A program made the position numbers and the translations under genes. The notes under the pieces were generated by a model. It saw only the letters and a program-made list of their open reading frames with translations. It was not told the DNA's origin and searched no databases. 41,180 nucleotides of DNA from Gammaproteobacteria bacterium. Lineage in GTDB: Bacteria; Pseudomonadota; Gammaproteobacteria; Burkholderiales; Burkholderiaceae_D. Positions 26,500-36,162 of this stretch are shown here, piece by piece. Each line of letters starts with the position of its first letter. Position 1 is the first letter of the stretch. Where the stretch lies: contig CAJCIC010000075.1 in the NCBI GenBank assembly GCA_903970185.1, forward strand, positions 1 through 41,180, in the 5' to 3' direction.

Positions 26500-27636
26500 A
26501 TGGAACGCGAACAGGCAACCAAATTCATGTATGACCTGCTCAAGCTGATGCTGAGCAAAAAGGGCTCCGATCTTTTCATCACGGCGGAATTTCCGCCGGC
26601 GTTCAAGATCGACGGCAAGGTCACGCCGGTATCCAACCAGGCGCTGACGCCGCAGCACACCTCCGAGCTTGCCCGCGCCATCATGAACGACAAGCAGGCG
26701 GCCGAGTTCGAGTCGAAAAAGGAGTGCAACTTCGCCATCAGTCCGGCGGGTATCGGTCGTTTTCGCGTCAATGCCTTCGTGCAGCAATCGCGCATTGGCC
26801 TGGTCTTGCGCACGATCACGACACGCATCCCGAAAATCGAGGAACTGGGCATACCGCAGGTCCTAAAAGACGTGGTCATGACCAAGCGCGGCCTTGCCAT
26901 CATGGTCGGGGCAACAGGCTCTGGCAAGTCGACGACGCTTGCCGCGCTGATGGGTTACCGCAACGAAAACAGCTACGGCCACATCATCACCATCGAGGAT
27001 CCGGTCGAATACGTTCATCCCCACCACAACTGCATCGTCACGCAGCGCGAGGTCGGTGTCGATACCGACGACTGGCAGGCGGCGCTGAAAAACACCCTGC
27101 GCCAGGCGCCCGATGTCATCCTGATCGGCGAAATCCGCGACCGCGAGACCATGGAACATGCCATCGCCTTTGCCGAGACCGGTCACTTGTGCCTTGCCAC
27201 CATGCACGCCAACAGCTCGAACCAGGCGCTTGACCGGATCATCAACTTTTTCCCGGAGGAGCGGCGCGCCCAGCTGCTGATGGATCTGTCGCTGAATCTG
27301 AAGGCGATGATCTCGCAACGCCTGATTCCGCTGAAAGACACCAAGGGCCGCATCCCGGCGGTCGAGGTGATGCTCAATTCGCCGCTGATCTCCGATCTGA
27401 TCTTCAAGGGCGACGTGCACGAGATCAAGGAAATCATGAAGCGCTCGCGCGAGCTTGGCATGCAGACCTTCGACCAGGCGCTGTTTGATCTGTTTGAGGA
27501 AGACAAGATTTCCTACGAGGATGCGCTGCGCAATGCCGATTCGGTCAACGACCTGCGCCTTGCCATCAAGCTGCACTCGAAGAACGCCAAGGCGGGCGAT
27601 CTGACCAAGGGCATCGAGCATCTCGACATCGTCTAA
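26500..27636 (+). CDS. pilU: PilT-dependent retraction ATPase PilU
   Basis: Paralogue of PilT that boosts pilus retraction force but depends on PilT. The 378-residue product has the conserved SKKGSDLFITAEFPP in the N-terminal domain, Walker A GATGSGKST, Walker B region APDVILIGEIRD and the histidine-loop LATMHANSSNQALDR. The AIRNLIREGK motif of PilT is replaced by SPLISDLIFKGDVHE, as expected for PilU. AGGA lies 6 nt before the ATG. Pairing with pilT is the usual order. Pilin genes are not in the window. Confidence 0.94.
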   Translation: MEREQATKFMYDLLKLMLSKKGSDLFITAEFPPAFKIDGKVTPVSNQALTPQHTSELARAIMNDKQAAEFESKKECNFAISPAGIGRFRVNAFVQQSRIGLVLRTITTRIPKIEELGIPQVLKDVVMTKRGLAIMVGATGSGKSTTLAALMGYRNENSYGHIITIEDPVEYVHPHHNCIVTQREVGVDTDDWQAALKNTLRQAPDVILIGEIRDRETMEHAIAFAETGHLCLATMHANSSNQALDRIINFFPEERRAQLLMDLSLNLKAMISQRLIPLKDTKGRIPAVEVMLNSPLISDLIFKGDVHEIKEIMKRSRELGMQTFDQALFDLFEEDKISYEDALRNADSVNDLRLAIKLHSKNAKAGDLTKGIEHLDIV

Positions 27637-27660
27637 TTCCAACTCGTTTCAGGGTCGCTA

Positions 27661-28143
27661 ATGAGCAGCATTTACGATTTCACCGCCAATAGTCTTGAGG
27701 GGCACCCGGTCGCACTCGAGAAGTTTCGCGGCGAGGTGCTTCTGATCGTCAATACCGCGAGCAACTGCGGCATGACGCCTCACTACGCTGGCTTGCAGGA
27801 ACTCTACGAGAAGTATCACGACCGCAAGTTCTCGGTGCTGGGTTTTCCGTGCAACCAGTTCGGGCACCAGGAGCCTGGCAGCGCGGAAGACATTCGCAGC
27901 TTTTGCGACCTGAGCTATCGCGTCAAATTTCCGATGTTCGAGAAGGTCGCCGTCAATGGCAAGGATGCCCATCCGCTTTGGGCCTATCTGAAGCACGCCG
28001 CGCCTGGCATCTTGGGCTCGGAGGATATCAAGTGGAACTTCACCAAGTTCCTCATCGGTCGCGATGGCGCGGTCATCCATCGCTACGCGCCCACGACATC
28101 GCCTTCGAGCATCGAGGGCGATCTGGTCAAAGCCCTGGGTTAG
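27661..28143 (+). CDS. Glutathione peroxidase family thiol peroxidase
   Basis: Thioredoxin-fold peroxidase that reduces hydrogen peroxide or lipid hydroperoxides, in bacteria often with thioredoxin rather than glutathione. The 160-residue product has the peroxidatic cysteine C36 in NTASNCGMTPHY, the second conserved motif GFPCNQFGHQEPG and the WNFTKFLIG motif; together they give the Cys-Gln-Trp-Asn tetrad. It is a cysteine, not selenocysteine, form. It starts 24 nt after pilU and ends one base before the convergent rlmL end. There is no signal peptide, so it should be cytoplasmic. Confidence 0.92.
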   Translation: MSSIYDFTANSLEGHPVALEKFRGEVLLIVNTASNCGMTPHYAGLQELYEKYHDRKFSVLGFPCNQFGHQEPGSAEDIRSFCDLSYRVKFPMFEKVAVNGKDAHPLWAYLKHAAPGILGSEDIKWNFTKFLIGRDGAVIHRYAPTTSPSSIEGDLVKALG

Positions 28144-28144
28144 C

Positions 28145-29329
28145 TCAGGGCAAGACGGGCTCGTTGGCGCCGCGATCCTTGCGCGTCGAGCCCGCCACCA
28201 TGCTGAATTGATACAGGCGGCATTCGATCGCGCCGTTAAACAGCGGCGTGCGACGTTTTGGTGCCAGGTGGATCTTGCGCTGCAGCGCCATGTCGCTTGT
28301 CAACACCAGGCATTGCCAGCCGGCAAAGCGCGCCTTGAGGTTGTTGCCAAATTCGGTAAAGAACACGGCATCATCTTCGGCGCCGCGAACTGCGATGCGC
28401 TCGCCATAAGGCGGATTGGCCACCAGGATCCCCTCTTTGGCATTGGGTTTGACAAAGCGCGCATCGATCTGCTTGGCGGCGATGCGCAAAGCGGCTTCGC
28501 GCGTGATACCGGCGCTGACCAGGTTCTCCCGCGTGGCGATGACGGCATCGCCTGAGACATCGCTCGCGCTTAGGAGATCAAGCCCCAATGCGACCGGACG
28601 GGCACGCGCGCGCAACCCGGCCCATGTGGCGGGCTCGAAATTTTTCAGCCGCTCAAAGCCGAAGGTGCGCGCCCCGCCTGCCGCGATGCCAAGCGTCATC
28701 TGCGCCGCTTCGACAATGAATGTGCCGCTGCCGCACATCGGATCGATCAGCGCCGTGCCAGGTCGCCAGCCAGAAAGCCAGAGGATGCCGGCAGCGAGGT
28801 TTTCGCGCAGGGGCGCCTCGACCTTGTCATGGCGCCAGCCGCGCTTGAAGAGGGCCTCGCCCGATGTATCGAGGTAGAGCGTGCATTGCTCGGCATCGAG
28901 AAAGGCGAAAATGCGCACGTCAGGCGCGTGCGTATCGATGCTCGGGCGCGAGCCGCTTTTCGTGCGAAAGGCATCGCATACCGCGTCCTTGATGCGAAGC
29001 GTGGCGAAATCGACGCTTTTTAGCGGACTCTTGCTTGCCGTGACGTCGACGCGCAGCGTGTTAGCCTCCGAGAACCATTGCCACCAGGGCAGCGCCAGTG
29101 CCATCTGGTAGAGGTCCTCGGCCGTGCGGTAGCGCGCCTTGGCAATGCGCCAGAGGACGCGGCTGGCAATGCGTGATTCAAGATTGGCGAGATACGCGTG
29201 CCCCAGTTCGCCTTCAAATCCGACGCCGCCTGGCGCCTGCCACGTCACGCGCAGGCCAAGCTGCTTAAGCTCTTCGGTCAGGGCGCTTTCGAGCCCGCGC
29301 GGGCAAGGCGCAAAAAAGAGATGGTTCAC
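28145..29329 (-). CDS. rlmL: 23S rRNA m2G2445 methyltransferase, RlmL type
   Basis: SAM-dependent RNA methyltransferase corresponding to the N-terminal half of E. coli RlmKL, the part that makes m2G2445. The 394-residue product starts with FFAPCPRGLESALTEELKQLG and a THUMP domain. The Rossmann domain follows, with DPMCGSGTFIVEAA (196-209) and catalytic NPPYGERI (NPPY at 305-308). The RlmK half is missing and lies 12 kb away at 15907-16902. The start overlaps the upstream DsbA-like gene by 4 nt. It is the last gene of the leuS run and is convergent with the peroxidase gene. Confidence 0.92.
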   Translation of the reverse strand: MNHLFFAPCPRGLESALTEELKQLGLRVTWQAPGGVGFEGELGHAYLANLESRIASRVLWRIAKARYRTAEDLYQMALALPWWQWFSEANTLRVDVTASKSPLKSVDFATLRIKDAVCDAFRTKSGSRPSIDTHAPDVRIFAFLDAEQCTLYLDTSGEALFKRGWRHDKVEAPLRENLAAGILWLSGWRPGTALIDPMCGSGTFIVEAAQMTLGIAAGGARTFGFERLKNFEPATWAGLRARARPVALGLDLLSASDVSGDAVIATRENLVSAGITREAALRIAAKQIDARFVKPNAKEGILVANPPYGERIAVRGAEDDAVFFTEFGNNLKARFAGWQCLVLTSDMALQRKIHLAPKRRTPLFNGAIECRLYQFSMVAGSTRKDRGANEPVLP

Positions 29330-29946
29330 GTCGCTTTCAGTTTTTCCGCCAAGGCGAGATCGAGCATGTCAAGGCGGTCCTGCCCCCAGAAAAGCTCGTC
29401 ATCGAAGATGTACGTCGGGGCGCCAAAGACGCCACGGGCGATCGCCTCGGCGGTCAACGCCTCGTAGCGTGTCAGCGCGCCTGGCTCTTGTGCAGCATGC
29501 ACCAGCGCCTCGCCGTCAAGGCCGTGCTGCCGGGCAATTTCGGCGAGCGTTTTGCCATCGGCGATATCCTTCTCCTCGGACCACACTGCAGCACCGATCG
29601 ACGTCTGCACCTGCATGGCCGTGTCGTCATCGTGTTTTTCGACGATCGCAATGAGAAGGCACGCGGCGAGATCGCTGGCCACCGGAAAATGGCGCGGATG
29701 AAGGTTCAATGGAACGTTCAGGAAACGGCGAAAGCGATCAAGCTCGGCGAGCCGATAGGCTTGGCGCTGCGGCGCCCGCTGGCCGAGCGGCAGGCCGCCG
29801 GATGCAGCGAAAACGGGGCCGAAGTTGACCGGCTTGATGCGTACCGACGCAGCGTGGCGCCGGGCGATGGCCATGAATCGCGCGTGACCGAGGTAGGCCC
29901 AGGGCGACTGCGGCGTGAAGAAATAGTCGATCTCGGGCTTTGGCAC
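29326..29946 (-). CDS. DsbA-fold / kappa-GST, 2-hydroxychromene-2-carboxylate isomerase-like
   Basis: A 206-residue protein of the DsbA superfamily, in the kappa glutathione transferase and HCCA isomerase branch. The N-terminal motif is DYFFTPQSPWAYLGH, where a serine replaces the CxxC of DsbA, so it is not a disulfide oxidoreductase. The C-terminal GVFGAPTYIFDDELFWGQDRLDML is typical of the family. Such proteins isomerise or conjugate with glutathione. No naphthalene- or aromatic-degradation genes are nearby, so the true substrate is unknown. It lies 18 nt after the HemJ-like gene and overlaps rlmL by 4 nt. Confidence 0.85.
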   Translation of the reverse strand: MPKPEIDYFFTPQSPWAYLGHARFMAIARRHAASVRIKPVNFGPVFAASGGLPLGQRAPQRQAYRLAELDRFRRFLNVPLNLHPRHFPVASDLAACLLIAIVEKHDDDTAMQVQTSIGAAVWSEEKDIADGKTLAEIARQHGLDGEALVHAAQEPGALTRYEALTAEAIARGVFGAPTYIFDDELFWGQDRLDMLDLALAEKLKAT

Positions 29947-29964
29947 GGCTAAGGCTCCTCCTTT

Positions 29965-30381
29965 TCAGAATGGCTTCACGACCACGAGGATGACGATGGC
30001 CACAAGAAGCAGTACCGGGATCTCGTTGAAAAGCCTGAGCCAGCGCGAAGAGCGATCGATGCCGCGCGTGCGAAAGCGGGAAAGCATGAGCCCAAGCGTG
30101 CCATGGTAGGCGATGACGAGCAACACGAAAAAGAGTTTGGCCATGAGCCAGCGGCTGCCCACGCCGATGCCGTAGCCGGCCATCAGCCAGATGCCAAAGG
30201 CCAGCGCCGGAAGGGCAAGCACGGTCGTGAAGCGAAAGAGCCGTGCGGCCATCAAAAACAGTCGCGCCTGCGCTGTCCTATCGTTTTCTTCAGCCAGGTT
30301 CACGAAGATCCTTGGCAGATAGAAAAGACCGGCGAACCACGAGGCGACAAAAACGATATGAAAGCTCTTGATCCAAAGCAT
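29965..30381 (-). CDS. hemJ: HemJ-like protoporphyrinogen oxidase / CopD family
   Basis: A 138-residue inner-membrane protein with four hydrophobic segments, beginning MLWIKSFHIVFVASWFAGLFYLPR. The conserved histidine in the first segment, the lysine in RWLMAKLFFVLL and the following YHGTLG match HemJ, which oxidises protoporphyrinogen IX in heme synthesis and binds heme. The ATG at 30381 has AGGA 7 nt upstream and is preferred over an upstream start at 30408. Automatic annotation may call it CopD-like. It lies 48 nt after proA. Confidence 0.82.
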   Translation of the reverse strand: MLWIKSFHIVFVASWFAGLFYLPRIFVNLAEENDRTAQARLFLMAARLFRFTTVLALPALAFGIWLMAGYGIGVGSRWLMAKLFFVLLVIAYHGTLGLMLSRFRTRGIDRSSRWLRLFNEIPVLLLVAIVILVVVKPF

Positions 30382-30429
30382 GAAGCAGTCCTGGTGCCGT
30401 AACAACAAGGTGGCGCGCTTGCGCCAAAG

Positions 30430-31692
30430 TTAGTCTTTGCGCAATTGGCCATCGCCATAGACCACGTACTTGATGCTGGTCAGTCCCAAAATGCCGACCG
30501 GGCCGCGCGCGTGCAGCTTGTCGTTGGAAATTCCGATCTCGGCGCCAAGGCCGAATTCGAAGCCGTCGGCAAGTCGGGTCGAAGCATTGTTAAGGACGGA
30601 GGCCGAGTCGACTTCGCGCAGGAACCGGTCCGTGTTTGCTGCATCTTCGGTAACGATGGCATCGGTGTGATGCGAGCCGTAGTGGTTGATGTGATCGATC
30701 GCTGCATCGAGCGAGTCGACGACGCGGATGGCCACGACCGGTGCCAGGTACTCGGCGCGCCAGTCGTCCTCGGTGGCTGTGCTCACGCCGGCAATCAGCT
30801 CCTGTACGCGGCTGTCGCCACGCATCTCCACGCCCTTGGCGCGGTAGATCGCCGCAATTTCGGGCAGAAAGCGCCTGGCGATCGCGTCGTGCACGAGCAG
30901 CGTCTCCATGGTGTTGCAGGTCCCGTAACGCTGTGTCTTGGCGTTGTCGGCAATCGCCAGTGCGCGATCGAGCCTGGCGCCGGCATCGATGTAGACGTGG
31001 CACACACCCTCGAGGTGCTTGATCATCGGCACGCGCGCAATCGCCATCAGCCGCTCGATCAGGCCGCGACCGCCGCGTGGAATGATGACGTCGATGAAAT
31101 TGACCGCCTTGGCCATCGCATCCACGACGTCGCGCTCCTCGGTGGCAATCACCTGGACGCAGGCGGGCGGCAGATCTTCTTCACGCAGGGCCGCCTCGAT
31201 GACGCGGCCAAGCGCAACATTGGTCTCAAGCGCCTCGCGCCCGCCGCGCAGGATACAGGCATTGCCGGACTTGAGGCAAAGCGCGGCAGCGTCGATGGTG
31301 ACGTTGGGCCTTGCCTCGTAGATGATTCCGATAACGCCAATGGGCACCCGCATGCGCGCGACCTCGATGCCCGAGGGCTGGCGTTCACGACCGCTGACAG
31401 CGCCGATCGGATCGTCTGCAGCTGCGATCTGGGCAACGCCTTTGGCCATCGTCGCGAGCGTGTTCTCGGCAAGCGCGAGCCGGTCGATCATCGCCGTTGA
31501 CAGTCCGCTGCGGGCAGCGCGTTCGAGGTCAGCCTGGTTGGCGCGCATCAGTTCGGCATGGTTCTCGCCGAGCTTCGCTGCGATGCGCAGCAAGACGCCG
31601 TCGCGCTTTGCGCGCGGGCTCTTGGCAAGAATGCGCGAGGCCTCGCGTGCGCGCTCGCCTAGCATTGCGATCAGGGCTTCGGCTTCAAACAT
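30430..31692 (-). CDS. proA: Gamma-glutamyl phosphate reductase ProA
   Basis: NADPH-dependent reductase that makes glutamate-5-semialdehyde for proline synthesis, in the aldehyde dehydrogenase superfamily. The 420-residue product has the catalytic cysteine in [16 protein letters not shown]-binding-region residues GGREALETN and C-terminal [13 protein letters not shown]. The ATG at 31692 ([11 protein letters not shown]) overlaps the holA stop by 8 nt. An upstream GTG-type extension is less likely. The usual partner proB is not in the window. Confidence 0.95.
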   Translation of the reverse strand: MFEAEALIAMLGERAREASRILAKSPRAKRDGVLLRIAAKLGENHAELMRANQADLERAARSGLSTAMIDRLALAENTLATMAKGVAQIAAADDPIGAVSGRERQPSGIEVARMRVPIGVIGIIYEARPNVTIDAAALCLKSGNACILRGGREALETNVALGRVIEAALREEDLPPACVQVIATEERDVVDAMAKAVNFIDVIIPRGGRGLIERLMAIARVPMIKHLEGVCHVYIDAGARLDRALAIADNAKTQRYGTCNTMETLLVHDAIARRFLPEIAAIYRAKGVEMRGDSRVQELIAGVSTATEDDWRAEYLAPVVAIRVVDSLDAAIDHINHYGSHHTDAIVTEDAANTDRFLREVDSASVLNNASTRLADGFEFGLGAEIGISNDKLHARGPVGILGLTSIKYVVYGDGQLRKD

Positions 31693-32725
31693 GAGAAGCC
31701 GCCGTGCCCCTTGCACACAGTAGACGGGCGAGCTCGAAGAGGTCGGACCAGGCGTTGCCTGAATAGCGCGCGATGCGCAGTCCCTTGATGGCCCGTTCGA
31801 GCTCGGCCGCCCGCATCAAGGCGCGCTCCAGGGTTTTCAGGTTAAGGCGCTTGAGCGCCTGCATCAAAAGCTGCTCGCGGCCATCCCAAAGGCGCAGCTC
31901 GCGCGCGACGTCGGCCATGCGCTGGCCGCGCGACAGCGCTTTTTCGGCCTGCACCAGGGTCCGAATCTGGTCCGTCAATGCCCAATGCACAAGCACGGGC
32001 GATTCGCCCTCGCTCTCCAGGCCGTCGAACATGCGTTGCATCCGGGCCACATCGCCGCGCAGCAAGACGTCGCGCAATTCGAACACGTCATAACGTGCGA
32101 CGCGGGCCACGGCACGCGCGACATCGGCGGGCTCAAGGCGGCCTGGCGGGCACAGCAAGGCAAGCTTCTGGATTTCCTGGAATGCCGCAAGCAGATTGCC
32201 TTCGACACGCTCGGCCATCATCTGCAAGGTGCTGGCGTCGGCACTTTGGCCCTGCAGTGCAAGTCGCTGGCCGATCCACGCTGGCAGGCGCTCGGCATCG
32301 ACGCTGGCCACGGCAAGCGACACGCCATTTTTCTCAAGCGCCGCGAACCATGCGCTTTTTCGCGTGTTGCCGTCAAGGCGTGGCAGGATCACGAGGGTCA
32401 CGATATCGTCGAAATTCGCAGTGCTGTGCGCAATCAATGCCTTGGCGCCTTCGACGCCAGGCTTGCCGGAGGGCAGGCGCACTTCGATGAGTTTTTTCTC
32501 TGCAAAAAGACTCATGCTGCGAGTTGCCGCCGCGAGCGCGCCCCAGGGCATGCTGCGTCCGGAGAAACTCAAGACTTCACGCTCGCTAAAACCCGCGCCG
32601 CGCGCGGCTTTGCGAATGGCATCGGCTGCTTCAATGACCAAAAGCGGCTCGTCGCCATGGATCACGTAAAGCGGCTTGAGCCCGCGGGACAGATGGGCGG
32701 CGAGGTCGGCTTGTCGCAGTTGCAT
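31685..32725 (-). CDS. holA: DNA polymerase III subunit delta HolA
   Basis: Delta subunit of the clamp loader, which opens the beta sliding clamp. The 346-residue product is an AAA-like protein without a functional P-loop, as expected for delta. It starts [41 protein letters not shown], read here as [16 protein letters not shown], the conserved N-terminus. The [14 protein letters not shown] segment, the central helical region and the C-terminal collar domain follow. It begins 3 nt after lptE and overlaps proA by 8 nt, as in many betaproteobacteria. Confidence 0.92.
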   Translation of the reverse strand: MQLRQADLAAHLSRGLKPLYVIHGDEPLLVIEAADAIRKAARGAGFSEREVLSFSGRSMPWGALAAATRSMSLFAEKKLIEVRLPSGKPGVEGAKALIAHSTANFDDIVTLVILPRLDGNTRKSAWFAALEKNGVSLAVASVDAERLPAWIGQRLALQGQSADASTLQMMAERVEGNLLAAFQEIQKLALLCPPGRLEPADVARAVARVARYDVFELRDVLLRGDVARMQRMFDGLESEGESPVLVHWALTDQIRTLVQAEKALSRGQRMADVARELRLWDGREQLLMQALKRLNLKTLERALMRAAELERAIKGLRIARYSGNAWSDLFELARLLCARGTAASHV

Positions 32726-32728
32726 GGC

Positions 32729-33325
32729 TTACTGCGACAGGCCAGGAGTCAGAAGCGGCCCGGTTGGCGCAAGCGGCTGCATCGGACCTGCAATCGGGGC
32801 AGCAGGACCGCTCTGCGGTGTGGCAACGGCGAAAACGCCGGGCTTGAGCGCTTCGACGCGGCGCAGGATCTGTTGCGCGGCGTCGCTTTGCATGTCACTG
32901 ATCAACTGCAGGATTTCGAAGTTTTCAGGCAGCACCGAATTCGAATTGACGATGACCAGCCTGCGCAGCGGCAACGCCGTGATCGGGATGTATTGCCTGC
33001 CCTGCGGATCGGTGACACGAAAGCGCACGGTGTAGTAGAGGTTGTATTCTGCTGCGGCGCCAAGCGAGTTGATGGTGAGGATCTCGGTCCTGACGCCTTC
33101 GCCAAGCAGTTCGAGGCGGATATCGGCCTTGGCCGGGTCGGCCTCCACGCGCGTGGGTCCATTGCCGCGAATCGAGCGTTTCAGCGTCACCGCAATCTGC
33201 GACGTATCACCGACGCCAAGGTAGATGCTCGAAAACGGAATGTCGGTGGTGCCGCGCAGATGGAAACCGCAGCCCGAGAGCAGCAGCACCATCAGCAAGG
33301 CAGCGCGCTTTTGCATGGTGGGCAT
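32729..33325 (-). CDS. lptE: LPS-assembly lipoprotein LptE
   Basis: Outer-membrane lipoprotein that plugs LptD and helps insert lipopolysaccharide. The 198-residue product has a lipoprotein signal with lipobox LLSGC (Cys19) followed by GFHLRG, the classic LptE start. A proline- and alanine-rich tail of about 30 residues ends the protein. The start codon overlaps the leuS stop (TAATG), suggesting coupling; an ATG three codons later is an alternative. It begins right after leuS and is followed by holA, a conserved order. Confidence 0.91.
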   Translation of the reverse strand: MPTMQKRAALLMVLLLSGCGFHLRGTTDIPFSSIYLGVGDTSQIAVTLKRSIRGNGPTRVEADPAKADIRLELLGEGVRTEILTINSLGAAAEYNLYYTVRFRVTDPQGRQYIPITALPLRRLVIVNSNSVLPENFEILQLISDMQSDAAQQILRRVEALKPGVFAVATPQSGPAAPIAGPMQPLAPTGPLLTPGLSQ

Positions 33326-35994
33326 TACACCACGATGTTGATCAGACGGCCGGGCACGAGCCAGATTTTCTTGATCGGCCCGACTGCAAACTTCTGCACG
33401 TGGTCATCGGCTAGCGCCTGGGTTTCGATTTCCTTCTGGCTGGCGTTGGCCGCCACGCGAATCGTGCTGCGCAGTTTGCCGTTGACCTGCACGACGAGTT
33501 CGATCTCGTCTTGCGCCAGCGCCGCGTCATCGACGAGCGGCCAGGGCGCACTGACGATTTCGCCCATCGCGGCGTCAAGCCCGAGCGCCTGCCACGCGGC
33601 GTGGGTGATGTGCGGCGTGACCGGATAAAGCGCGCGCAGCAGAATCGACAGGCCTTCTGCGATGACCTGGCAGCTTTGCGTATCGCCGTGAAGATCGGCG
33701 CGCTTTGTCGCAGCACTTAAGGCGTTGAGGATCTTCATCGCACCCGAGACCACCGTGTTGTACTTAAGGCGTGCGTAGTCTTCGCTGACCTGCTTGAAGT
33801 TGAGGTGGATCTCGCGGCGCAGCTTTCTGGCCTCGTTGCCTGAGACGCCGGTCATGACATGATTCAGGTGGCACGCCAGCAGCGGCTGGTTTTTGACCGT
33901 GTGACAAAAACTCCAAAGGCTGCGCAAGAAGCGGTTGGCACCCTCGACGCTTGAGTCCGACCAGATCGCCGAATCTTCGGGGGGACCTGCAAACATCGAA
34001 AAAAGTCGCGCGGTGTCGGCACCATAGCGCGCCATGATGTCGCGCGGCTCGACGACGTTGTTTTTCGACTTGGACATCTTTTCGACGCCGCCAAGCACCA
34101 CAGGCTTGCCGTCTTCCTTGGCCACGGCACCGACGATCTTGCCCTTTTCATCGAAGCGGATCTCGACCTCGGTCGGGTAGAACCAGCGCTTCTTGCCGGA
34201 TTCGTCCTCGCGATAAAAGCTTTCGTTTAAGAGCATCCCCTGCGTGAAGAGGCGCGTGAACGGCTCGTCGAATTTGACCAAGCCCATGTCGCGCATGACC
34301 TTGGTCCAAAAGCGTGCGTATAACAGATGCAAGACGGCATGCTCGATGCCGCCGATGTACTGATCCATCGGCATCCAGTAGTCACAGCGCGCATCGACCA
34401 TGGCCTTGGGGTTGTCCGGCGAGCAATAGCGCATGTAGTACCAGGCCGAATCGACAAAGGTGTCCATGGTGTCGGTTTCGCGCTCGGCAGCGCCGCCGCA
34501 AACCGGGCAGGTGCAATCGAGAAAGCGGCGATCGTGGGCGAGCGGATTGCCCGAGCCGTCGGGGACGAGATCCTCGGGCAAGACCACCGGCAAATCGGAT
34601 TCCGGCACGGGCACGGTGCCGCATTTTGCGCAATGGATCATGGGGATCGGCGTTCCCCAGTAGCGCTGGCGCGAGATGCCCCAGTCGCGCAGCCGATAAG
34701 TGGTTTTCATCTCGCCCAGGCCGCGGGCGGAAAGGAAGGCGGCAACGCGCTCGACGGCCTCGCGATAGCCAAGCCCGTCGAGGTCTTTCGATGCGATGCA
34801 CCTTCCTTGCGTCTTGTCCCCGTACCACTCCTGATACGCGTCAGTTGTAAACGGCCGATCATCGACGGCGATGACCTGGCGAATCGGAAGGTGGTACTTC
34901 TTTGCGAATTCGAAATCGCGCTCGTCGTGCGCCGGCACGCCCATCACGGCGCCGTCGCCGTAGCTCATGAGAACGTAGTTGCCAACCCATACCGGGATGC
35001 TTTCGCCCGTCATCGGGTGCGTCACGGCAAGCCCGGTTGCCATGCCAAGCTTCTCGCGCAGCGCGACTTCGGCTTCGCTCGTGCCGCCTTTTTTGCACTC
35101 CTCGATGAAAGCGGCGAGCCCTGCATCAAGGCCTGCGGCATGGGTAGCGAGCGGATGCTCTGCTGCGACTGCGCAAAAGGTCACGCCCATGATCGTGTCG
35201 GCGCGCGTCGTGAAGACGTAAAGCCTGCCCTCGCCAATCAGTTCACCGGCCGCATTGCGGATGTCATGGGGGAAGGCAAAGCGCAAGCCCTCGCTCTTGC
35301 CGATCCAGTTTTCCTGCATGGTGCGCACGCGTTCGGGCCAGCCGGGGAGATGATCGACGACGCAATCGAGCAACTCTTCGGCGTAGTCGGTGATGCGCAG
35401 GTAGTAGCCTGGAATTTCGCGCTTTTCCACCAGCGCGCCGGTGCGCCAGCCGCGGCCGTCGACGACCTGTTCGTTGGCGAGCACGGTTCGATCCTGCGGA
35501 TCCCAGTTGACGATCTGTGTCTTGCGATAGGCGATGCCCTTCTCGAGCATCTTGAGAAAGAACCACTGGTTCCACTTGTAGTAATTGGGATCGCACGCGG
35601 TGATCTCGCGCGACCAGTCAAAGGCCAGGCCCAACGGCTGCATCTGGGCCTTCATGTCGGCGATGTTGGCGTAGGTCCAGGCCGCAGGCGCCACGCCCTT
35701 TTCGATCGCGGCGTTTTCGGCGGGCAGGCCAAACGCGTCCCAGCCCATCGGCATCAGGACATTGAAGCCGCGCATGCGCATGTAGCGCGTCATGACATCG
35801 TTGATGGTGTAGTTGCGCACGTGCCCCATGTGCAGCTTGCCGGAGGGATAGGGCAGCATCGAGCAGGCATAGAACTTCGGCTTTGGCTTGCCGCTTGCGT
35901 CTATTGCATCCTCGCGCACGACATCTGCGCCAAGTTGTCGCCAGTGGGCTTGCGCCAAGGCTTCGATTTCGCCCGGAAAATATTTTTCTTGCAT
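33325..35994 (-). CDS. leuS: Leucyl-tRNA synthetase LeuS
   Basis: Class I aminoacyl-tRNA synthetase charging tRNA-Leu in the cytoplasm. The 889-residue product has the HIGH-type motif [14 protein letters not shown] near residue 50, a CP1 editing domain in the middle, and the KMSKS motif [12 protein letters not shown] four-cysteine insert (HCAKCGTVP and CTCPVCGG) lies before the catalytic core's second half, as in LeuS with a zinc domain. The ATG at 35994 ([15 protein letters not shown]) is chosen; the extension to 36111 is arginine-rich and covers a -10 box. It heads the seven-gene minus run. Confidence 0.97.
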   Translation of the reverse strand: MQEKYFPGEIEALAQAHWRQLGADVVREDAIDASGKPKPKFYACSMLPYPSGKLHMGHVRNYTINDVMTRYMRMRGFNVLMPMGWDAFGLPAENAAIEKGVAPAAWTYANIADMKAQMQPLGLAFDWSREITACDPNYYKWNQWFFLKMLEKGIAYRKTQIVNWDPQDRTVLANEQVVDGRGWRTGALVEKREIPGYYLRITDYAEELLDCVVDHLPGWPERVRTMQENWIGKSEGLRFAFPHDIRNAAGELIGEGRLYVFTTRADTIMGVTFCAVAAEHPLATHAAGLDAGLAAFIEECKKGGTSEAEVALREKLGMATGLAVTHPMTGESIPVWVGNYVLMSYGDGAVMGVPAHDERDFEFAKKYHLPIRQVIAVDDRPFTTDAYQEWYGDKTQGRCIASKDLDGLGYREAVERVAAFLSARGLGEMKTTYRLRDWGISRQRYWGTPIPMIHCAKCGTVPVPESDLPVVLPEDLVPDGSGNPLAHDRRFLDCTCPVCGGAAERETDTMDTFVDSAWYYMRYCSPDNPKAMVDARCDYWMPMDQYIGGIEHAVLHLLYARFWTKVMRDMGLVKFDEPFTRLFTQGMLLNESFYREDESGKKRWFYPTEVEIRFDEKGKIVGAVAKEDGKPVVLGGVEKMSKSKNNVVEPRDIMARYGADTARLFSMFAGPPEDSAIWSDSSVEGANRFLRSLWSFCHTVKNQPLLACHLNHVMTGVSGNEARKLRREIHLNFKQVSEDYARLKYNTVVSGAMKILNALSAATKRADLHGDTQSCQVIAEGLSILLRALYPVTPHITHAAWQALGLDAAMGEIVSAPWPLVDDAALAQDEIELVVQVNGKLRSTIRVAANASQKEIETQALADDHVQKFAVGPIKKIWLVPGRLINIVV

Positions 35995-36049
35995 TGAGGT
36001 CGTGGTTCTGCCGTAGGTGCACACGCCGTGTCGCGCGGGCCAGTCGACG

Positions 36050-36055
36050 ATTATA
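36050..36055 (-). promoter_or_regulatory. Candidate -10 box for the leuS operon
   Basis: A perfect TATAAT on the minus strand 55 nt before the leuS ATG. No good -35 hexamer is seen 16-18 nt upstream, so this is only half a promoter. Confidence 0.4.
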
Positions 36056-36127
36056 GCCGCACGCCTTGGCCCGCCTTCGGGCTTGGCTGACGCATCACGG
36101 GGCCCTGGCACTCTCGCAGGGCCGGGC

Positions 36128-36156
36128 TTGTCGCATCGGCATGGTTCGTCTAGGAT
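36128..36156 (+). promoter_or_regulatory. Candidate sigma70 promoter for the ArsR-type gene
   Basis: TTGTCG and TAGGAT are separated by 17 nt. The -10 box ends only 6 nt before the ATG at 36163, so a transcript from here would be nearly leaderless. AGGA within the -10 box could instead be a ribosome binding site for a longer transcript. Confidence 0.45.
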
Positions 36157-36162
36157 CGAATC

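Noticed and set aside
31985-33628. Plus-strand open frame of 547 codons
   Set aside because: It is antisense to holA, lptE and the leuS end, all of which are clearly coding.
34327-35997. Long plus-strand open frame of 556 codons
   Set aside because: It is fully antisense to leuS, which has complete synthetase motifs. High GC makes long antisense frames common, and the translation has no domain character.
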